From Nitrospiraceae bacterium UBA2600 (GTDB taxonomy: Bacteria > Nitrospirota > Thermodesulfovibrionia > Thermodesulfovibrionales > Thermodesulfovibrionaceae), in assembly GCA_002339325.1 (NCBI GenBank), contig DDKK01000002.1, positions 1-27,378 of the forward strand: a stretch of DNA of 27,378 bases, read 5' to 3'. The notes beneath the pieces were generated by a model. That model was not told the origin of the DNA. It saw nothing but the letters and a program-made list of their open reading frames with translations, and searched no databases. Both the position numbers and the translations under genes were made by a program. This document shows positions 15,984-22,470 of the stretch, piece after piece; positions within the stretch are counted from its first letter, which is position 1; each line of letters opens with the position of its first letter.

Positions 15984-18104
15984 ATGATAAAGGAAGAGAT
16001 AAAGAAAGCTCTTCAAAATGCTAATCTTGGAGGAGCTCTTACCCGTTTCTCTGAAGCATACGCAGTAAGTAGAGCCCGTGCTTATGAGGGGCTTAATTTT
16101 GAAGAGTTAAGAGAGAAGATAGCCAGAGCTAAGGCATATGTGGCAGAAAATCTTGAGGAGATTGTTCAAACCTTTATCCGCTCTGCCGAGAAAAATGGAG
16201 CCAAAGTTTTCTATACAAAATCTCCTGAAGAGGTAAGAAAATACATAATAGAGCTTGCAAAAAAACACAATGTGAAAAGTATCGTCAAATCCAAATCAAT
16301 GGCTACTGAAGAGATTCATCTTAATAAATACCTCAAAGATGAAGGAATAGAGGTCAACGAAACAGACTTAGGAGAATGGATTATCCAGCTTGCAGGACAA
16401 AGACCCTCTCACATGGTGCTTCCAGCCATACATCTTACAAGATATGATGTCTCAGAGGTATTTACCAAAAAAGTTGAGCCCATTGAGCCAGACATAGCCC
16501 GAATGGTCAAGTTTGCCCGTAAACACTTAAGGAGAAAATTCCTTGCTGCAGACATGGGAATCTCTGGTGCCAACATTGCCATCGCTGAGACAGGAACAAT
16601 TGTTCTTTTCACAAATGAGGGTAATGCCCGTCTTACAATGACACTGCCTAAAATTCACGTGGCAGTAGTGGGAGTAGAAAAATTAGTTGCCCGCTTTGAA
16701 GATATCTTCCCAATAATCAGGGCTTTACCAAGAAGTGCCACAGCTCAGCTCATTACAAGCTATATATCCTTTGTTTCAAAACCTTATACCCACATAGATG
16801 GCTCTCAAAAGGATTTTCATATTGTGCTTCTTGACAATAATCGCTCTTCAATTGCTAAAGACCCTGTGTTCAAGCAGACTCTTCAGTGCATCCGCTGTGC
16901 TTCCTGTCTGAATGTATGCCCAGTTTTTAGGCACATTGGAGGACATGTTTTTGGCAAAGTTTATACTGGTGGAATTGGAACAATTCTTACAGCATGGACA
17001 GAGGGACTTAAAGCTTCAAAGGACATACAGGGACTTTGCATTCAATGTGGAAACTGTGTAAGAGTCTGCCCTGGAAAAATAGACATTCCCGAACTGATAC
17101 TTGAGATTAGAAAAAGACTTGCAAAGGAAGAGGGATTAAGCTTTAAAACAAAGGCAATTTATTCGGTAGTAAACAATAGAAAACTTTTCCACTCAATACT
17201 CAGAGCAGCTTCAAAGATACAAAAACCCTTTGAAAAAGGAGGTTTCATAAGGCATCTACCCTTTTTCCTCTCTGAACTGACTGCTGAGAGAAGTCTTCCT
17301 GCAATTGCCGACATTCCCTTTAGAGACAGGTTTAAGAAAATTAGGCAACCCAAGTCTCAGAAAAAGGCTATTTTCTTTGCCGGTTGTCTCATAGACTTTG
17401 CCTATCCTGAGATTGGAGAGGCACTGGTAAAGCTTCTTAATGCTGCAGGCATAGAAGTTCTTTTCCCAGAGGAGCAGACTTGCTGTGGAGCACCAGCAAG
17501 ATACTCAGGAGTAATGGATGTGGCAGCCAATAACTCAAGGCAGAACGTAGAGGCATTAATATCTATTGATGCAGACTACATTGTCTCAGCCTGTCCTACC
17601 TGCACAGTAGCATTGAAAACACAGTTTATAAAAGACCTAAAGGAACAGAATTATGGCGAGGAAATCATAAGAAAAGCTCAAAAGTTAAGTGAAAAGGTAA
17701 AGGATGCCTCAGAGTTAATAAATTCTCTCATAAAAGAAGGCAATATTAAATTTAAAGATGGTAAAGAACAAGTATTTACCTATCATGACCCATGCCATTT
17801 AGTGAGAACTCTAAACATTCAAAAAGAGCCACGGGAAAGCCTCTTAGCTTCAGGAATGAAAATTACTGAGATGTTTGAGTCCGATACTTGCTGCGGTATG
17901 GGAGGTTCATACTCCCTTAAATTCCCTGAGATATCAGGAACAATTCTCAAGAGAAAACTTGAAAACATAAAGAAAACTCAGGTATCCCTTGTTTGCACAG
18001 ACTGTCCGGGCTGTGTAATGCAGATAAGGGGAGGAGTTGACAGAGAGGGACTAAACATTGAAGTGAAGCATTCAATTGAAGTTCTTGCTGAGAGGATGGA
18101 CTAA
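15984..18104 (+). CDS. lutB: Fused LutB-LutA lactate oxidation iron-sulfur protein
   Basis: This 706-residue protein fuses two normally separate Lut subunits. Residues 1-300 are a LUD domain (AETGTIVLFTNEGNARL at 201-217, LPRSATAQLIT at 248). Two 4Fe-4S motifs follow: C302, C305, C308, C312 and C352, C355, C358, C362. Together these form LutB. From about residue 460 come two CCG domains like LutA/LldE: FFAGCLIDFAYPEIG with TCCGAPARYSG and SACPTC, then YHDPCHLVRT at 600-609, TCCGMGGSYS at 635-644 and C671/C674/C677 in CTDCPGC. With lutC 12 bp upstream, all parts of a LutABC-type L-lactate oxidase are present in two proteins. A strong AAGGAGG precedes the ATG. Confidence 0.93.
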   Translation: MIKEEIKKALQNANLGGALTRFSEAYAVSRARAYEGLNFEELREKIARAKAYVAENLEEIVQTFIRSAEKNGAKVFYTKSPEEVRKYIIELAKKHNVKSIVKSKSMATEEIHLNKYLKDEGIEVNETDLGEWIIQLAGQRPSHMVLPAIHLTRYDVSEVFTKKVEPIEPDIARMVKFARKHLRRKFLAADMGISGANIAIAETGTIVLFTNEGNARLTMTLPKIHVAVVGVEKLVARFEDIFPIIRALPRSATAQLITSYISFVSKPYTHIDGSQKDFHIVLLDNNRSSIAKDPVFKQTLQCIRCASCLNVCPVFRHIGGHVFGKVYTGGIGTILTAWTEGLKASKDIQGLCIQCGNCVRVCPGKIDIPELILEIRKRLAKEEGLSFKTKAIYSVVNNRKLFHSILRAASKIQKPFEKGGFIRHLPFFLSELTAERSLPAIADIPFRDRFKKIRQPKSQKKAIFFAGCLIDFAYPEIGEALVKLLNAAGIEVLFPEEQTCCGAPARYSGVMDVAANNSRQNVEALISIDADYIVSACPTCTVALKTQFIKDLKEQNYGEEIIRKAQKLSEKVKDASELINSLIKEGNIKFKDGKEQVFTYHDPCHLVRTLNIQKEPRESLLASGMKITEMFESDTCCGMGGSYSLKFPEISGTILKRKLENIKKTQVSLVCTDCPGCVMQIRGGVDREGLNIEVKHSIEVLAERMD

Positions 18105-18320
18105 AATTGAATAAAACTCAAATGTTCAAGCACTATAATCATTTAGATGCTTTCTATATTTCTATAATTCCAGGATTTTTTTACTTGTCATTCCGAGGAG
18201 CGTAAGCGACGAGGGAATCTCATACTTTACCGATACCCCTCGCTATCGGTCGGGGTGAAAAAAACATTCAAGGTAAAAAAGTTGCTTAAGAATGATAAAA
18301 CAAATTAACAGGAGGCAACT
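18105..18320. other. Intergenic region after the lactate operon
   Basis: These 216 bases are AT-rich at first, with only a weak possible hairpin (AAGCA near 18125-18130 pairing with TGCTT about 16 bases on) followed by no clear T tract, so no convincing terminator. The second half is the GC-richer palindromic repeat at 18186-18258. The last 60 bases carry the AGGAGG ribosome site of the next gene; no promoter stands out. Confidence 0.6.
18186..18258. repeat. REP/MITE-like palindromic intergenic element
   Basis: The element starts TGTCATTCCGAGGAGCG and ends CGGGGTGA. Inside are a hairpin ATTCC (18190-18194)/GGAAT (18214-18218) and a second one CCGATA (18230-18235)/TATCGG (18244-18249), plus ACCCC/GGGGT at 18235-18239 and 18252-18256. 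Its composition is clearly GC-richer than its surroundings. A diverged relative, sharing TGTCATTC[CT]GA, appears at 25711-25773. Elements starting with a TGTCATTC(C/T)GA core are common intergenic repeats in several bacterial genomes. Copy number here cannot be judged from one window. Confidence 0.65.
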
Positions 18321-18743
18321 ATGATTAAAGATTTCAAAATCAAAAGAATCCTTCAGGGAAGACTTTTTAAAGGAGATGAAATAGTCGCAAGCATTACAAA
18401 GATAGCGAGGGATAAGGGAATAACTGCCGGTGTAGTAAACGGAATAGGTGCTGTAGAGAGGGCAAAAATTGGCTACTATGACCAGAGAAACCGTAAATAT
18501 ATGTCTCAAGAATTTTCTGAGCCTATGGAGATATTGTCTCTAAAAGGAAACATCTCCATCAAAGATAATGAACCCTTTCCCCACATCCATGTTGTTCTAT
18601 CAAGAGAGGACTATTCATCTATCGGTGGACATCTTTTTGAAGCCCAAGTTTTTGCCTTTGAATTTGAGATAATTGAGTTTGAAGGCACTGCCTATGAGAG
18701 AGGATTTGATGAGGATACAGGACTGTTTCTTTGGAAAGGCTAA
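18321..18743 (+). CDS. PPC/DUF296 domain protein
   Basis: This 140-residue single-domain protein belongs to the PPC (plants and prokaryotes conserved, DUF296) family, which is related to the DNA-binding domain of plant AT-hook proteins; bacterial members form trimers and their job is unknown. Visible: GVVNGIGAVERAKIGYYD (37-54), the probable metal-binding histidines H88 and H90 in FPHIHVVLS and H104 in GGHLFEAQV, and the FEFEIIEFEGTAYER strand region near the C terminus. It spans the entire usual domain. An AGGAGG site precedes the ATG. It converges with the deacetylase gene, and the two stop codons interleave at 18740-18743. Confidence 0.88.
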   Translation: MIKDFKIKRILQGRLFKGDEIVASITKIARDKGITAGVVNGIGAVERAKIGYYDQRNRKYMSQEFSEPMEILSLKGNISIKDNEPFPHIHVVLSREDYSSIGGHLFEAQVFAFEFEIIEFEGTAYERGFDEDTGLFLWKG

Positions 18744-19657
18744 GCTAACATCTCCTCAAGAGTTACTTTGACACATTCGGCAAGAGAGTTGAGATTGTAG
18801 CCACCCTCAAGAACAAATATCTTTGGAGCCCATGAGGAGTTGAGAATGCTTCTTACGATACTTCTTACTCCCTCTGTGGTGACATTTATGTAGCTCATCG
18901 GGTCATCCTGATGCATGTCATATCCGGCAGAGACAAGAATTAGGTCTGGTTTAACTTCCCTTATCTTCTGTGGAACAATATCTTGAAAAATCGTCAGATA
19001 CTCCCTTGTTCCTGAACCTGCCCTTAAAGGCACATTGTAAGTGCAACCCTCACCCTTTCCTCTTCCACTTTCAAGCTCTCTACCTGTGCCTGGATAAAAG
19101 GGAAACTGATGGGAGCTAAAATAAAAAACTGAACAGTCATCCTCAAAGATGTGTTGAGTGCCATTTCCATGATGAACGTCAAAATCTATAATAAAAATCT
19201 TTCTATACCCCTTTGTTTTTGCATAGGCTGCTCCAACAGATACGTTATTGAAGATACAAAATCCCATTGCTGTGTCAATCTCAGCATGATGTCCAGGCGG
19301 TCTTACTGCACAGAATACCCGGTCAAACTCCTTGCTGTAAACTCCATCGACAGCATCAAGGACTGCACCAACTGCATGGAGAGCAGCCTCATAACTGTAT
19401 TCGCTTATATATGTGTCTGGGTCTATGTAGCCAGGAGGAGAGTTTTTTACTCTCTCTATGTAATGAGGCTCATGGACTAAGGCAATCTCTTCTTCTGTAG
19501 CTCTCCTGGGCTTAATATGAATAAGCCTTTCCCAGATAGTTTCCTTTTTTAGTCTATTTACTATTGATATTAGCCTTTCTTTTGATTCAGGGTGACCTTC
19601 TGGAGTTTCATGTTTTAAAAAAATATCATCATAGGCAAAAGCAACCTTCCTATCCAT
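18740..19657 (-). CDS. Histone deacetylase family (AcuC / acetylpolyamine amidohydrolase-like) hydrolase
   Basis: Members of this zinc hydrolase family remove acetyl groups from proteins (AcuC acts on acetyl-CoA synthetase) or from acetylpolyamines. The 305 residues carry a full active site: the HH pair 123-124 in RPPGHHAE, zinc ligands D160 and H162 in DFDVHHGNGTQ, D247 in SAGYDMHQDDP, and Y287 in EGGYN. The N terminus AYDDIFLKHETPEGHPES fits the family. I start at the ATG at 19657; a GTG at 19681 would add 8 residues and neither has a ribosome site. A TATCAT just upstream (19668-19663), about 19 bp from a TTGACT, hints at a near-leaderless message. No acsA or polyamine gene is nearby, so the substrate is open. 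Confidence 0.9.
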   Translation of the reverse strand: MDRKVAFAYDDIFLKHETPEGHPESKERLISIVNRLKKETIWERLIHIKPRRATEEEIALVHEPHYIERVKNSPPGYIDPDTYISEYSYEAALHAVGAVLDAVDGVYSKEFDRVFCAVRPPGHHAEIDTAMGFCIFNNVSVGAAYAKTKGYRKIFIIDFDVHHGNGTQHIFEDDCSVFYFSSHQFPFYPGTGRELESGRGKGEGCTYNVPLRAGSGTREYLTIFQDIVPQKIREVKPDLILVSAGYDMHQDDPMSYINVTTEGVRSIVRSILNSSWAPKIFVLEGGYNLNSLAECVKVTLEEMLA

Positions 19658-19741
19658 AGAAAATGATATCGCATCAGCCACTTAAAAAGTCAAGTTTTTC
19701 CTAATATCTGAGAAGTCCGAGGAGGAATGCACTCATTTTTA

Positions 19742-20239
19742 TTACTTACTTATTCCAAAAAGCCTCCTTTCCCGCATTGAGTATAGCTTTGGTTTACTTT
19801 CGAAAAGTTTGAATATAAGAATACTCTGTCCAGAGTCTTTAACAGCTTTGCCTGTTTTTATATCCACATAAGTTCTATTAAAATTTAAAGTAACCTGAAT
19901 GAACTTGCCTGTCGAGTCAATAGTTATATTGTTAATGCTATATCTTAATTCAATGTTGTTGAAATTACTGAAATCTTTTCTTACGCTCCATTCAAGGTCT
20001 GTTCTCTCACCTGTGTAATCCTCTGCCACATATTTCATAAAGCTTGCCACATTTCTGCTTTTGTATGCTTCTATCATGCTGTCCAGCGTCTGTTTTACCT
20101 CTCGCTGAATCTGAAACACAGACTTCTCAAGATTATCGGCCTGCTCAACCTTCTTTGGTTTTTCAGCCATTGAGAAAGAGAAACTCGGCAAAAAAATTAA
20201 AAACAATGCAACGAAAAGAACACTCCTTCTGATTAGCAT
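19742..20239 (-). CDS. Exported protein, possible NTF2/SnoaL-like fold
   Basis: This 165-residue protein has a signal peptide (residues 1 to about 25, hydrophobic core VLFVALFLIFLPSF, likely cut after SMA). The mature part, with LDSMIEAYKSRNVASFMKYVAEDY followed by several beta-rich segments (IELRYSINNITID, FIQVTLNFNRTYVD, SILIFKLFES), resembles NTF2/SnoaL-type cone folds: helices then strands. That is a pattern judgement only; no catalytic residue can be named. The start has a good AGGAGG site. It is the last gene of the exported-protein block on the minus strand, 65 bp after the Cys-rich gene, and 84 bp before the deacetylase start. Confidence 0.75.
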   Translation of the reverse strand: MLIRRSVLFVALFLIFLPSFSFSMAEKPKKVEQADNLEKSVFQIQREVKQTLDSMIEAYKSRNVASFMKYVAEDYTGERTDLEWSVRKDFSNFNNIELRYSINNITIDSTGKFIQVTLNFNRTYVDIKTGKAVKDSGQSILIFKLFESKPKLYSMRERRLFGISK

Positions 20240-20304
20240 ATAAGCCTCCTACGAGTATTGAACTGTTTAAAAATTTCTAATATAACTTACTTACAAAAAT
20301 CCTC

Positions 20305-20727
20305 TTAACCTCTTGTGCCAATAACACAGTTAGTGCACTTAGGCTTATTCCTCTGGTCAACTTTGTCAATAGCCTTATCGATGGTATCTTTCACTTTGTC
20401 TGTCAATGTCTTATCATCTTTTTTCTCGCCAGAAGAGGATTTATTTGAATTAGATGTGGCAGTCGAGTTGGAGACATTCACATCATAGCTCGAACTTTCA
20501 GCATAGAGATTAACCATAGACTTCTTATCATTATCAGACTTTGGCTTTTCTGTCTTTTTACATACAGGTCTACAAGTATCGCAAGGACAATAACAGTTTG
20601 GTGGATTACCCCATGCTTCAAGAGTGGCTTTACAGTCTGTTACAGGCTTTGGTGTGGGAATCTGTTCTGCATAGGATAGAGCGGTTAAAGATAAAACGAT
20701 GAAACTAATGATAAGAAAGTTTTTCAT
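20305..20727 (-). CDS. Small exported cysteine-rich protein
   Basis: Not a family I recognise. The 140 residues begin with a signal peptide (about 1-20, cut after SYA). The mature N terminus EQIPTPKP is followed by a compact cysteine cluster (C32, C45, C47, C49, C52, C56; the CYCPCDTCRPVC run), then a Ser/Asn/Lys-rich linker (about 60-105), a lysine/aspartate helix and a last CTNC pair (C131, C134). Eight cysteines could form disulfides or bind metal or a cofactor outside the membrane. The AAAGGAGGT ribosome site is strong. It lies 14 bp downstream of the gene for another small exported protein that ends with the same IPTPKP hexapeptide, so both probably belong to one transcript. Confidence 0.75.
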   Translation of the reverse strand: MKNFLIISFIVLSLTALSYAEQIPTPKPVTDCKATLEAWGNPPNCYCPCDTCRPVCKKTEKPKSDNDKKSMVNLYAESSSYDVNVSNSTATSNSNKSSSGEKKDDKTLTDKVKDTIDKAIDKVDQRNKPKCTNCVIGTRG

Positions 20728-20741
20728 TTTTACACCTCCTT

Positions 20742-21020
20742 TTATTGTTTTTCAATTTTTGGCTTTGGTGTTGGAATATACTGATTGCCCCAACCTGTAT
20801 TAGAATCTCTTGGTCCGTCAAAGCCTCTTCCCGCACTGCTTCTTGCATCTTCTGCAGGACTGTTTAAGTTTTTATAATCAATTCCTCCTTGCGACTGCTG
20901 CTCTGCTCTGTGACTGCTACCTGAAATACCCTGTGCACTGTCATAGGGTTTGTCATAGGCGTAGGATACTCCATAAAAAAAGCACACTGATAATAGTAGG
21001 AGAATCAAAGACTTCTTCAT
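20742..21020 (-). CDS. Small exported Gly/Ser-rich protein
   Basis: Not a family I recognise. The start is the ATG at 21020 with AGGAGG 7 bases upstream; a longer in-frame reading (to 21095) would overlap the preceding gene and put 25 polar residues before the signal peptide. The 92-residue product has a signal peptide (1 to about 21, LILLLLSVCFF core, cut after SYA) and a short, cysteine-free, probably unstructured mature part rich in Ser, Gly, Gln and Asp, ending QYIPTPKPKIEKQ. The IPTPKP hexapeptide recurs just after the signal peptide of the next product. The gap to the upstream DUF2330-like gene is 22 bp. Confidence 0.7.
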   Translation of the reverse strand: MKKSLILLLLSVCFFYGVSYAYDKPYDSAQGISGSSHRAEQQSQGGIDYKNLNSPAEDARSSAGRGFDGPRDSNTGWGNQYIPTPKPKIEKQ

Positions 21021-21042
21021 AATATTTCCTCCTCTTATTTTT

Positions 21043-22470
21043 TTATTCATCAACGTATACATAATAATGTGTTGGTTTCGGCTTTCTTGTATCAACTCTA
21101 AAAATACATCTATTGCTTAAATAGACTATGTCATATTCAGTGTAGATGGCATAAAGCGTTATCATTCTCTCGGTTAAATCTGTGCTTTTCAGATTGTCTG
21201 ATACTTTTATCACTTCATATATGCTACGATCATCCTTTCTTATTACATCGCCCATCTTCAGTGGTTTGTTAATTTTTATTCTAATGCTTGATGGTGGATA
21301 GAGAGGTCCAAATCCACCAATCTGCAATGATTTTATTTCATAGATATCAATAGGAAATACTGTTCGCACTCTGTAACCTTCTGGTTTCATTGAGGAAAAA
21401 TCTTTTCTCCATTTTTCAAACTGGTTCTTTATTTCGTCTGTTAATACTACACATGAGTCTTTGCTGATTTTCTGCCAGCTTTTATCTATTGCAGTAAGAG
21501 TGGCGTCAATTAAGTCCTTTTTAAAATTCTGTCTATCTTTAACTATTTTTGATATGTCTAAATTCAAGTCATCTTTGAATCTATACTCGCCTCTGTAGCG
21601 AAGCATTTGGATATATAGTTTTTTGTCTTTGAGGAAAAAGTTGTCTAATTTTTCATAAATTAAACTTAATTCAGAAATAGTTATCTCTGCATGATTGCTA
21701 AGCATTGGCATATTGTATTCAGGAAAGGGTTTTGAAATCTCTCTCATCTCTCTCCTTGTTCCCTCAAAAAACTCAGGCATTATCATGACTATCTCAACCC
21801 TTCCCTCTCCTCCTATAGTGTTTGATGTTTTAAGTGGATAATAGAGCTTATCAGTCTTAAATCTGTAAATTAATGGTTCAACTCTCTGGAAAAGATTTTC
21901 AACTTTCACATAGTCAAAAACAAAGTATTGGATACCTCTCTGAATATAGTCATTAGCAACTTCTGAAATGTTCTTTAAGGTTTTAGACTCTACTCTAATT
22001 TTTTTATTTTTGAGAAAATTCAAAACCCATTCATTAAATCCCTCAACACTGTTAATCTTTATCACGGTTACATCGTGAGGTCCAATCTTTTTGCTTTCCC
22101 TTACCTCAACTGGTTCTGATAGAGGAGAACCTTTGAAATATAATTCCTCAAAACTCAATCTCTTTTTATTTATTATTTTATTCATTTCTTTGAAAGGGTC
22201 TCCTTTGGCAAGCTCAACTTCTGGTTCAGAGGGAAATGGAATAAACTCAAGTGCCTCTGTTGCCATATTTGCCTGAAGCTCTGTCTCAAGAATCAGAACT
22301 TCCTCTTTAAAGTTATGGAATATTATAGCCTTCTGGGCAGACTGGGTAAATCTGGCATCACTGTCCCACCAGAAAAGTCCCCTGTCGGCTGAAGAATCCG
22401 TAGAAATTAGCACAAAAATAAGAGCTATTATCAGTAAAAAAGTTTTTTTCAAGTTATAACACCTTATCAT
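21043..22470 (-). CDS. Exported DUF2330-like protein
   Basis: The 475-residue protein starts with a signal peptide (about 1-29, TFLLIIALIFVLIS core, cut after SSA). The mature N terminus, with SAQKAIIFHNFKEEVLILET and the following EALEFIPFPSEPEVELAKGDPF, resembles DUF2330, a family of exported proteins of unknown function in which a strand pair is followed by a W/F-x-P-x-P-S-x-P motif. The rest is mixed alpha/beta, with FDYVKVE near 195, EIVMIMPEFFEG, a conserved-looking VRTVFPIDIYEIKSLQIGG and a C-terminal beta segment. Its start overlaps the stop of the 735-residue exported protein in ATGA (22467-22470). The DUF2330 assignment is from motif memory. Confidence 0.72.
   Translation of the reverse strand: MIRCYNLKKTFLLIIALIFVLISTDSSADRGLFWWDSDARFTQSAQKAIIFHNFKEEVLILETELQANMATEALEFIPFPSEPEVELAKGDPFKEMNKIINKKRLSFEELYFKGSPLSEPVEVRESKKIGPHDVTVIKINSVEGFNEWVLNFLKNKKIRVESKTLKNISEVANDYIQRGIQYFVFDYVKVENLFQRVEPLIYRFKTDKLYYPLKTSNTIGGEGRVEIVMIMPEFFEGTRREMREISKPFPEYNMPMLSNHAEITISELSLIYEKLDNFFLKDKKLYIQMLRYRGEYRFKDDLNLDISKIVKDRQNFKKDLIDATLTAIDKSWQKISKDSCVVLTDEIKNQFEKWRKDFSSMKPEGYRVRTVFPIDIYEIKSLQIGGFGPLYPPSSIRIKINKPLKMGDVIRKDDRSIYEVIKVSDNLKSTDLTERMITLYAIYTEYDIVYLSNRCIFRVDTRKPKPTHYYVYVDE

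Noticed and set aside
18230..18262. Hairpin in the intergenic repeat as a terminator of the lactate operon
   Set aside because: The stem is followed by GAAAAAAA on the plus strand rather than a T tract, and by no T tract on the minus strand side.
20584..20600. Heme-binding CxxCH site in the Cys-rich exported protein
   Set aside because: None of its CxxC pairs is followed by histidine.
21021..21095. N-terminal extension of the 92-residue exported protein
   Set aside because: It overlaps the upstream gene and precedes a signal peptide; AGGAGG sits in front of the ATG at 21020.
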